NCBI GenBank assembly: GCA_025359215.1
Contig: JANYHE010000115.1
Coordinates: 1-64,000, forward strand
Direction: 5' to 3'
DNA: 64,000 nucleotides
DNA from: Hyphomicrobiales bacterium
Lineage (GTDB): Bacteria > Pseudomonadota > Alphaproteobacteria > Rhizobiales > Aestuariivirgaceae
Shown here: positions 1 through 8,766 of the stretch, in pieces
Position numbering within the stretch: position 1 is the stretch's first letter
Layout of the letters: the number at the start of each line of letters is the position of its first letter
Program-made: the position numbers and the translations under genes
The notes under the pieces: model-generated
What the model was told of the DNA's origin: nothing
Databases searched by the model: none
The model's input: only the letters and a program-made list of their open reading frames with translations

Positions 1-603
1 AAAGGCCATATCATGCACACCGCCTTTGCGGTGCATCCACGCGGCCCAAAGTTTTTTTGAGGCGTCGTCTTCCGTATATTCGGTGACACGAAAACCCATA
101 TCATTGTAAAAATTTACTGATTCATCAACGCTTGGCGAGAAGCAATTGAAGTGATCAATGCGTAACGGTTTCACGCCTTTGTACAATGCATATTTCTGCT
201 GAATATTCGGCAACTTATCCATGCTGGCATAAAATTCCAGTGGAATGCCGTGAAGATCGCTGGTGAGAAGTGTGCGGCCTTGATGAGGGCGTGTCACCCA
301 CTGAGTCTTGCGGCCCTTGACTTCAAACCAAATCTTGGCCTTGTCTAAATCCTGTTCTGCATAAACTTTAAAGCCCAAAACGCGAGCATTTGGCGTCTCG
401 CCTTTGGTCAAAATAATGCAATGATGGCCACGCTCTTCCAAGGCGCGGAAATAGAGTTGGGTTGACGATTCTTTCGTCAGTTGTAATCCCAAAGTGTCAA
501 CATAAAATGCCTTCGACTTTGCCAGATCAGTGACCACAAGTTCAATGTGGCTCAGGCGCACAATGTTGAAATCAGGATAGAGGTTGGACTGTGGAACGGG
601 CAT
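1..603 (-). CDS. hpaD: HpaD, 3,4-dihydroxyphenylacetate 2,3-dioxygenase (C-terminus outside the window)
   Basis: Extradiol ring-cleavage dioxygenase of the vicinal-oxygen-chelate fold, which opens homoprotocatechuate to 5-carboxymethyl-2-hydroxymuconate semialdehyde. About 201 N-terminal residues are visible, reading off the left edge. The first VOC module begins with RLSHIELVVTDL, which carries the family pattern; the second starts at about residue 157 with RIDHFNCFSPSVD, where the metal-binding His is expected. The last visible residues are GGVHDMAF. The start lies 3 bases after the stop of hpaE, so the gene is the third of an hpaF-hpaE-hpaD operon. Family assignment rests on the N-terminal half and the pathway neighbours. 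Confidence 0.85.
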   Translation of the reverse strand, partial: MPVPQSNLYPDFNIVRLSHIELVVTDLAKSKAFYVDTLGLQLTKESSTQLYFRALEERGHHCIILTKGETPNARVLGFKVYAEQDLDKAKIWFEVKGRKTQWVTRPHQGRTLLTSDLHGIPLEFYASMDKLPNIQQKYALYKGVKPLRIDHFNCFSPSVDESVNFYNDMGFRVTEYTEDDASKKLWAAWMHRKGGVHDMAF

Positions 604-606
604 GGA

Positions 607-2121
607 TCAGCCTCCCAGTTTTTGAATGCTGTGTTGGGTAGTGGCGAAAGCCACATTTTTGGTTTCCATATAAAAATCAAAAGACCAATCGCCGCCATCG
701 CGGCCAATGCCTGAATTTTTAACGCCACCAAAAGGCGTTGGCAAATGGCGCACATTTTCTGAATTCACCCAAATCATGCCCGCTTGCAAGTGCTCGCTGA
801 AACGAAATGCGCGAGTAACATCTGAAGTCCAGACATAGCCTGTCAAACCATATTGCACATCATTGGCAAGCGCCAAAGCTTCCGCCTCATCCTTGAACGG
901 AATGGCCGTTAACACAGGCCCAAAGATTTCTTCTTGAGCGATGCGCATTTTATTGTTGGCGTTAGTAAACAGTGTTGGGGAAACATAACACCCGCCGCCG
1001 GGGCCATCAAATTTGGTTCCACCGGCTGCAAGTGTTGCACCCTCGCTTTGGCCAATCGCTATATATTCCAGAACCTTCTTTTCGTGAACGGGATGGATCA
1101 GTGGGCCGACGACCGTTGCAGGGTCCAAAGGGTGGCCCACTTTGATGCGTTTGGCTTTATCGGCCACCATGTTGCAAAATTTTTCATAAATCGAGGCTTC
1201 CACCAAAAGCCGCGATGACGATGTGCAGCGCTCGCCATTGAGCGAATATATCATAAACACTGCAGCATCAGCAGCGCGGTCCAAATCGGCATCGGCAAAA
1301 ACCACAACCGGATTTTTGCCGCCCAATTCGAAATGCACGCGCTTTAACGTGTCAGCACCTTGTTTCATGATCATGCTGCCTGTGCGGCTTTCGCCCACAA
1401 AGCCAATGGCTTTAATATCAGGGTGCTCGGTCAATGCTTTGCCAGCCTCTTCGCCCAAGCCATTTACCAAATTCCACACGCCCTTGGGCAAGCCTGCTTC
1501 TTCGGCAATTTCAACCAACAGGCGCGCGGTCAAAGGTGAAAATTCCGCAGGCTTATGCACCACGGTGCAGCCCGCCGCCAAGGCCGGTGCGATTTTCCAT
1601 GTCGATAACATGAAAGGCGTGTTCCACGGCGTGATCACGCCGACGGGGCCAATGGGGTAACGCGATGTGATATTCGTTTGTCCGGCCGCTTGTATGGCTT
1701 TTCCGTCGCGTGCGCGGGGCGCTTGGTCAGCGAAGAAGCGGAAATTTTCAGCACCGCGCAAGGCTGCCTTGGCCATAAATTTCAACGCTTGGCCTGTGTC
1801 CATGCATTCGACAAAGGCAATTTCCTCAGCGCGGGCAACGATGGCATCGGCAATCTTGTGGAGCACCGCTTTGCGCTTATCGCCCGCCATCGCGGCCCAA
1901 GCGGGAAATGCAGCTTTGGCGGCCTTTGCAGCGCGATCAATATCAGCAGCCTTGCCTTTTGCAACCTTAGCCAGCGGTTTCAAATCGACCGGTGAGATGA
2001 TTTCAAAGGTTGCGCTGTCAGCCGCTGAGCAAGTTTCGCCATTGATGTGATTGAGCACGCCAGCGTCACGAAACCGGGCCAGATAGCCTTCAGATTTTTT
2101 TACGTTTTCGATTAAAGACAT
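607..2121 (-). CDS. hpaE: HpaE, 5-carboxymethyl-2-hydroxymuconate semialdehyde dehydrogenase
   Basis: NAD-dependent aldehyde dehydrogenase, 504 residues, normal for the family. It oxidises the HpaD product to the corresponding acid. Visible active-site elements are Asn167 in TPWNTPF, Glu265 in FELGGKNP and the nucleophile Cys299 in NGERCTSSS. A start 12 codons further upstream is open, but the ATG used here has GAGGGAC just in front of it and gives the usual N-terminus. It sits 10 bases after hpaF and 3 bases before hpaD. The neighbouring extradiol dioxygenase and isomerase distinguish it from general aldehyde dehydrogenases. Confidence 0.9.
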   Translation of the reverse strand: MSLIENVKKSEGYLARFRDAGVLNHINGETCSAADSATFEIISPVDLKPLAKVAKGKAADIDRAAKAAKAAFPAWAAMAGDKRKAVLHKIADAIVARAEEIAFVECMDTGQALKFMAKAALRGAENFRFFADQAPRARDGKAIQAAGQTNITSRYPIGPVGVITPWNTPFMLSTWKIAPALAAGCTVVHKPAEFSPLTARLLVEIAEEAGLPKGVWNLVNGLGEEAGKALTEHPDIKAIGFVGESRTGSMIMKQGADTLKRVHFELGGKNPVVVFADADLDRAADAAVFMIYSLNGERCTSSSRLLVEASIYEKFCNMVADKAKRIKVGHPLDPATVVGPLIHPVHEKKVLEYIAIGQSEGATLAAGGTKFDGPGGGCYVSPTLFTNANNKMRIAQEEIFGPVLTAIPFKDEAEALALANDVQYGLTGYVWTSDVTRAFRFSEHLQAGMIWVNSENVRHLPTPFGGVKNSGIGRDGGDWSFDFYMETKNVAFATTQHSIQKLGG

Positions 2122-2131
2122 CGTCCCTCGC

Positions 2132-2512
2132 TCAGCGCAACCGCGCGTGCATCGCATTTTTTTTCCAACTTAAATCCGCATCAATTTCCTGGATTTCGAA
2201 ACTCAATGCAAAGTGCGGCGTTTCAAATAGCGTGTTCAATTTCTCGCTCACTGCTTTAAAAATATCGTCACCCGCTTGTTTCAAGGCCGCAACACTGCGC
2301 CCCTTGCCAACACGGAATATCATATCGATAAAAGCATTTTCGGGCAGCATATCAGCCACCGCATAATGTTCAGTTGCCAATGCTCGAACACGCACCGCTC
2401 CGAGTTCAAACAGCCCTGACTGCAGGATAGCCGAATGTACCCATCTACACAGGTCATCCATATCAATCTTGTTATTGAGGTTTGCAGAATATTGAATGCT
2501 AAAATGTGGCAA
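2132..2512 (-). CDS. hpaF: HpaF, 5-carboxymethyl-2-hydroxymuconate delta-isomerase
   Basis: Tautomerase-superfamily isomerase of 126 residues that moves the double bond of 5-carboxymethyl-2-hydroxymuconate in the homoprotocatechuate pathway. The protein starts PHFSIQYS after the initiator, so Pro becomes the N-terminal catalytic proline of this superfamily. That fixes the start even though it is a TTG codon; GAGG lies about 7 bases upstream. The stretch GKGRSVAALKQAGD and the C-terminal LSFEIQEID match the family as I know it. First gene of the operon with hpaE and hpaD, divergent from hpaR. Confidence 0.88.
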   Translation of the reverse strand: MPHFSIQYSANLNNKIDMDDLCRWVHSAILQSGLFELGAVRVRALATEHYAVADMLPENAFIDMIFRVGKGRSVAALKQAGDDIFKAVSEKLNTLFETPHFALSFEIQEIDADLSWKKNAMHARLR

Positions 2513-2533
2513 CGCAGTACCTCATTGGTTTGA

Positions 2534-2545
2534 TTAACATGTTAA
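2534..2545. promoter_or_regulatory. Candidate HpaR operator (perfect 12-bp palindrome)
   Basis: TTAACATGTTAA is a perfect palindrome in the 115-bp gap between the divergent hpaF and hpaR starts, 22 bp upstream of hpaF. MarR-family repressors usually bind such palindromes in the divergent promoter they share with the catabolic operon. The function is inferred from position and symmetry. Confidence 0.55.
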
Positions 2546-2627
2546 CTAGTTTCAATCTGAACGTCAAGATGGTCTCTGGTGTTTGCTATGAGTTGCGCAA
2601 GGCATTATTTTCTTTCATAGAAACGAC

Positions 2628-3065
2628 ATGCAAGATTCTTCCAAACCACGCCAGACACGACGTTCGCTGCCGATGGCATTGCTGCGTGCCCGCGAAAGCG
2701 TGATGGAAGAGTTTCGTCCGATGCTCAATCGCCATGACGTAACGGAGCAACAATGGCGGGTGATCCGCGTTGTGGCCGAAGCTGGCGAGTTGGATGCAAC
2801 CGAGGTTTCACTGCGTGCCTCAATTTTAGCGCCCAGTTTGACGCGCATGATCAAAACACTTGAAGAGCGGAAATTTATCAAACGCAAAAAAGACAAAAGT
2901 GACGGCCGCCGCGTGATCTTGCAGATTGCGCCAAGTGGATTGAATCTTATTCAAGACGTGAGCCCCGAAAGTTCTGCAATTTATCATTCTCTCGAACAAA
3001 AATTTGGCATAGAGAAGTTGAACGCCTTGCTGGATTTGCTTGACGAACTTATCGCTGGAAAATAA
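2628..3065 (+). CDS. hpaR: HpaR, MarR-family repressor of homoprotocatechuate degradation
   Basis: Winged-helix MarR-type regulator of 145 residues. The recognition region runs from about residue 58 (EVSLRASILAPSLTRMIKTL) into a basic wing, KRKKDKSDGRRVILQI, typical of MarR proteins. The N-terminal RSLPMALLRARESVMEEFRPML segment matches HpaR regulators as I know them. Such proteins repress the meta-cleavage operon and are released by the aromatic substrate. The gene is divergent from hpaFED with a palindrome between them. The ribosome-binding site is weak, so the start is less certain than the product. Confidence 0.82.
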   Translation: MQDSSKPRQTRRSLPMALLRARESVMEEFRPMLNRHDVTEQQWRVIRVVAEAGELDATEVSLRASILAPSLTRMIKTLEERKFIKRKKDKSDGRRVILQIAPSGLNLIQDVSPESSAIYHSLEQKFGIEKLNALLDLLDELIAGK

Positions 3066-3156
3066 TTGAACGCCGTAACTACCCGTTTGGGCGGGCACAA
3101 AGACATAATTGCGGTCAAAATAGAACAGCGCATTTCCGTCAAACCTTTGTCGAATA

Positions 3157-3383
3157 TCAAACACTTGGCCACCCATGTTGATCATGGTCGCTTATGCGTT
3201 GATCGACTAAATCATCCATTATCTTGAGAGTCCCATACGATCGGCACCTTTCAAAACTTGCAAGCGCTCTTCTTCCTGCGCCTCTGCATAAATCAAATCG
3301 TAAAGCGCGTGGCGACTCCCAAATTCAGTGCCAGTCGCGTCCCACAGCAACTTCATAATTTTAAAGCGCTCCACATGGCCCCG
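3157..3383 (-). pseudogene. Relic of hpaB, 4-hydroxyphenylacetate 3-monooxygenase (C-terminal fragment, frameshifted)
   Basis: Two short reading frames on the minus strand join into a stretch that resembles the C-terminal end of the flavin-dependent monooxygenase HpaB. One frame reads HVERFKIMKLLWDATGTEF followed by GSRHALYDLIYA, ending in a stop at about 3219. The next frame continues with KIMDDLVDQRISDHDQHGW. A single-base loss near 3225-3232 separates them. The N-terminal 85-90 percent of the enzyme is missing and is replaced by an IS21-type istA fragment. HpaB makes the substrate of HpaD, so the relic suggests the cluster once carried the upper step too. Assigned from recall of the family, not from an alignment. 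Confidence 0.6.
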
Positions 3384-3544
3384 TCATTTGATCCGCGCTC
3401 ATATTGGAACTCTGTCGCACCATTGCGCAAAATCTTGCGCACCGTATTGCGCGATACATTCAGATCACAGCTGATCTCACGGATCGACAGATGCCTGATA
3501 AAATGTTCCCGTCGAACCAGTGCAATTGTGTCCACACTCTTCAT
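3353..3544 (-). pseudogene. IS21-family IstA transposase, N-terminal remnant
   Basis: About 50 N-terminal residues of an IS21-type transposase remain: a helix-turn-helix region containing SIREISCDLNVSRNTVRKIL followed by RNGATEFQYER. After that point the match is lost and the frame runs into the hpaB relic and stops. A full IstA has about 500 residues and is followed by istB; neither is present. The start follows the family N-terminus (MKSVDTIALVRREHF). It marks an insertion that deleted most of hpaB and was itself deleted later. Confidence 0.75.
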
Positions 3545-3832
3545 CCCAACACCGCCTGCTCCATCCAAAAGCAGGCAGTTTGGCAACAACACGGTTGGTC
3601 ATTTTTGGATGCCGATTCCCGAGTCTAATGGGTCAAAATTGCACGCCGGAACACATGCGTAAGTGGTCATTGAGAAATGACGCAGGCACCACAACACAAA
3701 GCACACACACTTTTCGATCGGCGGCAGGCCACCTGCACCCCTCACTATGGTACCAAAGCCAACACCTCTCGACAAGGCGTCAAACATGCAACATTCTATC
3801 ACTGCATCTGATACAGAATATCGGGCGGGCCA
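3545..3832. other. Non-coding gap upstream of the istA remnant
   Basis: No gene is seen here. The part next to istA should contain what is left of the IS21 left end. A TGTGTTCCGGCGTGCAATTT-like stretch on the minus strand near 3635-3655 is a possible terminal repeat, but no partner end or target duplication was found. Confidence 0.35.
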
Positions 3833-4804
3833 CTAGCCTGGCCGATAGACCCGGTTGGCTTCGGGATCATCGATATCGAAGGGCAACGCCAGAAGTTCTT
3901 TCCACAACGCATCTGAAATCGACCAATTGGCCCAGTCGATAGTTTGTTGCACGCGTTCGGGCGTTGACACGCCACAGATGGTCGATGCAACAAGTGGCGA
4001 TCGCATGGAGAATTGCAATGCGGCTGCACCGACAGGTACGCCGTAATTCCCGCACAGTGTTTCGATAGCTTTAACGCGGGAGACAATGCTGTCATCTGCT
4101 GGCTTGTAAGCAAACAGCGGCTGGTGAACCGCACCCTTGGCCAAAATGCCACTGGCATAGGGTGCCGCATTGATGACGGCCATGCCACGAGATTTAGCCA
4201 GATTGAACATATCGGTCCCGTTGCGATTGAGCAGCGTGTAGCGGTTATGACTAATGATAGCATCGAAATCCCAGTCGCGCATCAACGGCATCATGATATC
4301 AGTGCGGCCGGCTGCGAGCCCAACAGTTTGGGCAAGGCCTTGCTCTTTCAACCGGAACAACACTTCCAATGCACCACCCTTTTTGGTGACATCCTTAAGA
4401 TCCGTGGCATATTCAGGATCATGAAGGTGTAGCAGGGGAATAGTCGAAACGTTAAGAGCTTTGAGGCTTTCTTCGAGTGAACGCTGGGCGCGATCTCCAT
4501 CAAAGAGACTCGTACTCATATCGCGATCAAGTTTCGACGAGATAACGAAACCCTTTGGCAAGTCCCCACGCGCCTTGATAACAGCGCCAATCCGCTCCTC
4601 ACTGCGACCTGCCCCGTAGTTGCGCGACGTATCGAGAAAGCCGATAGGACTATCGAAAATCGCATTTAATGTGGAGCGAGCACGTTCCTCGCCAACGGCA
4701 TAGCCGTAAGTTAGAGGCATGTCGCCCAACGCACTTGTGCCGAAGCAAATTGCTGGAATCGAAAGGCCAGAACGGCCAACAGTGGTTTTGGTGAATGGTG
4801 ACAT
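3833..4804 (-). CDS. Aldo/keto reductase, D-threo-aldose (L-fucose) 1-dehydrogenase-like
   Basis: NAD(P)-dependent oxidoreductase with the TIM-barrel aldo/keto reductase fold, 323 residues from the ATG that follows AGAGGGA. The catalytic tetrad is visible: Asp58 and Tyr63 in FLDTSRNYG, Lys91 in SSKLDRD and His128 in LLHLHDPEY. The sequence style is that of the D-threo-aldose 1-dehydrogenase/L-fucose dehydrogenase branch, which oxidises the sugar at C1 to a lactone. That fits the lactonase and dehydratase further along the region. It lies 51 bp after the fusion gene and is probably the last gene of the first sugar operon. The exact substrate cannot be read from the sequence. Confidence 0.75.
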   Translation of the reverse strand: MSPFTKTTVGRSGLSIPAICFGTSALGDMPLTYGYAVGEERARSTLNAIFDSPIGFLDTSRNYGAGRSEERIGAVIKARGDLPKGFVISSKLDRDMSTSLFDGDRAQRSLEESLKALNVSTIPLLHLHDPEYATDLKDVTKKGGALEVLFRLKEQGLAQTVGLAAGRTDIMMPLMRDWDFDAIISHNRYTLLNRNGTDMFNLAKSRGMAVINAAPYASGILAKGAVHQPLFAYKPADDSIVSRVKAIETLCGNYGVPVGAAALQFSMRSPLVASTICGVSTPERVQQTIDWANWSISDALWKELLALPFDIDDPEANRVYRPG

Positions 4805-4855
4805 GGGTCCCTCTTTTCCATTCAAATTCTAATTGCACAAAAAACAGCTATTCTC

Positions 4856-6859
4856 TCAATCCTCGAGATTTAAAGACAGCACTTCTTTGGCGGTTAGCTT
4901 TATGCCCAATGCCGGAAGAGTTGTAGCGATTTCTCCTGGGCTTCGTGGCCCCACAAGTGCAAGGGAGGGGAAGCTTTGTGCCAGCACCCATGCCGTGGCG
5001 ATGTTATGGGTTGAAACACCATAATGTTTGGCAAGTTTTTCGGCGCGGGCGCGGCGTTCAGCATTGTCGATGCTGCCGAAACACGTTTCTGGGCTGGTGT
5101 CTGCCGGCAAGCGGTTGCGCAAAGTTTCCGGCAAGAAATAGCCCCGGGCTTGTGATGACCAACTGATATGCGTGGTATTGCTTTGGCGCAGGAAGCCCAG
5201 CATCTCCGGCGTGTTGGAGGTGACGCATCCCGCCCATACCGGCTTTTCCATGACCGCAAGTGATAGATTGTTGTTGAGCATGGTCAGAGGCTTTAGGCCT
5301 TTGGCGGCGGCATAAGCGTTGGCTTCTTTGAACCTTGCCACTGACCAATTCGATCCACCAAAGGCCCCAATGCGGCCTGCACTATGAAGGCGGTTCAGTG
5401 CATCGACAAATTCGCCCACAGGCACATTCAAGTTATCGCGGTGCATGATATAAATCGGCGCGTGGTCAAGGCCTAAGCGTTCCAACGATATATCCAATTG
5501 GGCCGCAATTGCGCGCGGTGTGCAGTAAGGCGTATGTGCACCTTTGACGATGGTTATGATGTCTTTGGCAACGCCGCGATTGGCAATCCATTGGCCCAAG
5601 ACTTTTTCATGATTGCCGCCGCCATAGACAAAGCCCGTATCAAAGGCGTTGCCACCGGCTTCCATCCATGCGTCCCAGACCAATGCACCGGAGGCAACAT
5701 CATCCTTGTTATCACACCCGATAACCAACTGGCTGATGGGCTCAATAAGATCAGCGATTTTGATCTTCGGAATCTTCGGCAACTCAGCGGGCAACACCGA
5801 AGGAGTTCTGCGATTCGATTTACGATCTTCGGTGAAACTCACGTAACCGAGTTCGGCGCGCCAGCGATCCAGAACTGAATTGTTGCCAATGCTATCAGCC
5901 CAGCTCATTGCAGGATAAGGGGCCTGTTTGAGACCGGCCGCGATGGAGCGGCTGGCAAGCTCCGCCTCAAAAGAAAACAGCATGTAGGGATTCTTGATTT
6001 CCTCAATGCGGCTTTCGCCCGCGACTGTTACAATGATTTTGGAATCCGAAGGTCCAGCATTTCGACCGGGAACCCAAGGATCAACAACTTCAATAGTTCC
6101 CTTTTCACCATAGATGATGGCATTGTTATCCATCGTGCGCGCAACAGCGCAGGCGATTTCGGCGGTGAAGCCGCCCGCAAAGGTCAAAAGCCCATAGGCC
6201 ACTTCGTCAACACCGGTCTGACCCATAAGGCCTGTGCCTTTGACGGCAACGGGTTCGGCAATGGGCAGGCCCTGCGCCGCGCCGGCAATTAATCGTGCAA
6301 GTGAAACAGGATAGCCGCCGACATCGAGGATTCCACCACCGCCGAGGCTACGGTCATAAAGCCGCGAGCTGGAGCTGGGCTTCGACGTAAACCCGAAGCT
6401 GGTCTTGATGTGCAACACCTTGCCGATTTCACCTGCGGCGACAATCTCCGACACCCGCGCAATCTGCGGATGGCAGCGATACATATAGGCTTCCATGAAA
6501 AACGTGCCGCATTGCTCGGCCACTTCTGTAACGGCCACAACTTCCGCCGCATTCATGCCCGCTGGCTTTTCAACCAAAACCGCTTTGCCAGCCCGCATGG
6601 CTTTGATCGCCCATTCGGCATGCCAGGGATGCGGCGTTGAAATATAGATCGCATCAATTTCAGAATCTGCAATCAACGCCTCATAGGTAGTGTGGCGCTT
6701 TTCCAGCTTAACACCGTTTCGTTCACCAAAACTTTTGCGGCGCTCCTCACTCCGACTAGCAATTGCGCCGAGCACACCCGCTTGCGCTTGCGCCAATCCA
6801 TCAGCAAAATTTTGAGCAATATTGCCCGGTCCTAAAATTCCCCAACGCGTGCGGTTCAT
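4856..6859 (-). CDS. Two-domain oxidoreductase: Gfo/Idh/MocA dehydrogenase fused to an aldo/keto reductase
   Basis: A 667-residue fusion. Residues 1 to about 330 form a Gfo/Idh/MocA-type dehydrogenase: Rossmann motif GILGPGNIA at 7-15 and the substrate-site EKP at 97-99. From about residue 345 a second complete aldo/keto reductase follows, with Asp and Tyr in FDTGFVYGG, Lys in IVKGAH and His in YIMHRDN. Both halves therefore look catalytically competent. The chosen ATG has GGAG six bases upstream. It lies 18 bp after the ABC ATPase gene in the same operon. A two-step or oxidation/reduction conversion of the imported sugar is plausible; substrate unknown. Confidence 0.8.
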   Translation of the reverse strand: MNRTRWGILGPGNIAQNFADGLAQAQAGVLGAIASRSEERRKSFGERNGVKLEKRHTTYEALIADSEIDAIYISTPHPWHAEWAIKAMRAGKAVLVEKPAGMNAAEVVAVTEVAEQCGTFFMEAYMYRCHPQIARVSEIVAAGEIGKVLHIKTSFGFTSKPSSSSRLYDRSLGGGGILDVGGYPVSLARLIAGAAQGLPIAEPVAVKGTGLMGQTGVDEVAYGLLTFAGGFTAEIACAVARTMDNNAIIYGEKGTIEVVDPWVPGRNAGPSDSKIIVTVAGESRIEEIKNPYMLFSFEAELASRSIAAGLKQAPYPAMSWADSIGNNSVLDRWRAELGYVSFTEDRKSNRRTPSVLPAELPKIPKIKIADLIEPISQLVIGCDNKDDVASGALVWDAWMEAGGNAFDTGFVYGGGNHEKVLGQWIANRGVAKDIITIVKGAHTPYCTPRAIAAQLDISLERLGLDHAPIYIMHRDNLNVPVGEFVDALNRLHSAGRIGAFGGSNWSVARFKEANAYAAAKGLKPLTMLNNNLSLAVMEKPVWAGCVTSNTPEMLGFLRQSNTTHISWSSQARGYFLPETLRNRLPADTSPETCFGSIDNAERRARAEKLAKHYGVSTHNIATAWVLAQSFPSLALVGPRSPGEIATTLPALGIKLTAKEVLSLNLED

Positions 6860-6877
6860 CACCTTCTCCATTTCAAA

Positions 6878-7960
6878 TTATCTGACGCGCTGGCCATTTG
6901 CATCAAAGAGCAAGGCTTTAGCGGGATCAATGTGGGCATCAAATTTTTGGCCGGACTTCAGGCCCCTGCCCTCTTGCGTGGCCACGGTAATTAAATCACC
7001 GCTGCCATTACCAGCGTAAACAAATGACTCACCGCCTAAATGTTCAACGAGTTCAACATTCAGTTTAAATTTCATCTTACCAGTGGTGTTGAAATGCTGC
7101 GGCCGCAAGCCAACTGTAACACTGTCACCAACAGGAACGGAAGAATTTTTGGTTGCAAATGTCACCTTTGCATCTTGATAGCCAGGCAGTACAACAGTGA
7201 GGCCTGACTTCGAAACGCCGTCAACAACACCCTTGATGAAATTAATTTTGGGTGAGCCGATGAAGCCTGCGACGAACATATTATCGGGATTATCATAGAC
7301 ATCGAGGGGCGATCCCACTTGGCTGATCAATCCGTTGCGCATAACCACAATTTTATCAGCCAGAGTCATCGCTTCCACCTGATCATGCGTCACATAAATC
7401 ACCGTGGCAGCGAGAGACTTGTGCAGCCGCGCAAGTTCAATGCGCATATGCACGCGAAGTTCGGCATCCAGATTTGAAAGCGGCTCGTCAAACAAAAACA
7501 CTTCCGGCTTGCGCACAATGGCGCGGCCAATAGCAACACGTTGGCGTTGGCCCCCAGAGAGTTCACCTGGCCTGCGATCCATGAGTGCACCCAATTCCAA
7601 AGTTTGGGCGGCGGCATCCACTTGTTTAATAATTTCATTTTTGGGAACACCAGCAAAGCGCAAAGCAAAACCCATGTTTTCACGGACGGTGAGATGTGGA
7701 TAAAGCGCGTAAGATTGAAACACCATGGCAATGCCGCGTTTAGAAGGTTCAACCTCATTCATCCGCTTGCCGCCAATTTCCAGATCGCCTGCCGTGATTT
7801 TTTCAAGGCCAGCGATCATACGCAGCAATGTCGACTTGCCGCATCCGGATGGTCCCACGAAAACAACAAACTCTTTTGGCTTGACCTCGAGACTCACGTC
7901 TTTGATCACTTCAAGAACGCCATAAGTTTTGCGCACATTGCTCAGTTTTAGGCCCGTCAT
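6878..7960 (-). CDS. CUT1 sugar ABC importer, ATP-binding subunit (UgpC/MsmK type)
   Basis: ATPase of a carbohydrate uptake transporter, 360 residues with a C-terminal TOBE/OB regulatory part from about residue 240. Walker [10 protein letters not shown] lies at 36-44, the signature LSGGQ at 134-138, Walker B VFLFDEP at about 154-160 and the switch His at 192 in VTHDQVEAM. It energises the two permeases immediately upstream, overlapping the inner one by 4 bases (translational coupling). The subunit type serves many sugars, so it does not identify the substrate. Confidence 0.9.
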   Translation of the reverse strand: MTGLKLSNVRKTYGVLEVIKDVSLEVKPKEFVVFVGPSGCGKSTLLRMIAGLEKITAGDLEIGGKRMNEVEPSKRGIAMVFQSYALYPHLTVRENMGFALRFAGVPKNEIIKQVDAAAQTLELGALMDRRPGELSGGQRQRVAIGRAIVRKPEVFLFDEPLSNLDAELRVHMRIELARLHKSLAATVIYVTHDQVEAMTLADKIVVMRNGLISQVGSPLDVYDNPDNMFVAGFIGSPKINFIKGVVDGVSKSGLTVVLPGYQDAKVTFATKNSSVPVGDSVTVGLRPQHFNTTGKMKFKLNVELVEHLGGESFVYAGNGSGDLITVATQEGRGLKSGQKFDAHIDPAKALLFDANGQRVR

Positions 7961-8766
7961 TTCAATGATCCTAAAAGTCCTTGGACAAATTGTCGTTGCA
8001 GAATGAAGAAGATGAGGAGCGTGGGCAGCGTCGCCAAGGTGGTTGCCACCATCACCACGCCATAATCGGGCACGTAGGCAGACAGCAGCGAAGCAACGGC
8101 CAATGTGATGGTTTTCATTTCATTGGTCTGCAGCACGATCAGCGGCCAGAGATAGTTGTTCCAACTGGCCATGAAGGTTATGATGGTGGCGGCCGCGTAA
8201 GTGGAACGCATTACGGGCATGTAGACAAAAAGGAAGATCTGCCATTCCCTCAGACCATCGACACGTGCTGCATCGCGCAGCTCCATTGGGAATGATTTTG
8301 ATGCCTGCCGGAAATAGAAGATCACGAAGATTGACGCCACCGTCGGCAGGATCACCGCCGTGTGTGTGTTGATCAGATGAAGCTGAGCCATGGTGACAAA
8401 GAGCGGAATCATCAACGCGGCAAAAGGCACGCTCAACATGGCCAGCAGGCCAGCAAAGACACGCTCGCTGAATTTCGATTTGAAAATCTCAAACCCATAG
8501 CCGGCGAGTGAAGCGACGATGAGCGTGAGGATGGTAGAGATCACCGCAATCTTGGTGGAATTGTAGAACAGCTGGACCAGATCGACCTGTTGGGTCAGCT
8601 TGACGATGTTGTCGAACAAAGCGTGGCCTGGGGTGGTCTTACCGCTCAAGATGTCAGAAGAAATGTTGGTCGCACCCACGATCAGCCACAGAAAGGGAAA
8701 GACCGAGACGAATGCAGCGATGCTCAGTAGCGTATAGACCATTATCCGGTGAAGTTGCCTGTTCAC
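7957..8766 (-). CDS. CUT1 sugar ABC importer, permease subunit (MalG-like)
   Basis: Inner-membrane permease of 269 residues with about six membrane segments, beginning with a helix at 10-32 (VYTLLSIAAFVSVFPFLWL). The cytoplasmic coupling motif is visible as ELRDAARVDGLREWQIFLFVYMP (split here only in description), the EAA loop of the MalG group. It overlaps the ATPase gene by 4 bases at its end and the second permease gene by 4 bases at its start, so all three are translated as a block. Confidence 0.88.
   Translation of the reverse strand: MNRQLHRIMVYTLLSIAAFVSVFPFLWLIVGATNISSDILSGKTTPGHALFDNIVKLTQQVDLVQLFYNSTKIAVISTILTLIVASLAGYGFEIFKSKFSERVFAGLLAMLSVPFAALMIPLFVTMAQLHLINTHTAVILPTVASIFVIFYFRQASKSFPMELRDAARVDGLREWQIFLFVYMPVMRSTYAAATIITFMASWNNYLWPLIVLQTNEMKTITLAVASLLSAYVPDYGVVMVATTLATLPTLLIFFILQRQFVQGLLGSLK

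Noticed and set aside
1223-2050. Long plus-strand frames opposite hpaE
   Set aside because: They mirror the codon structure of hpaE on the other strand and show no family resemblance.
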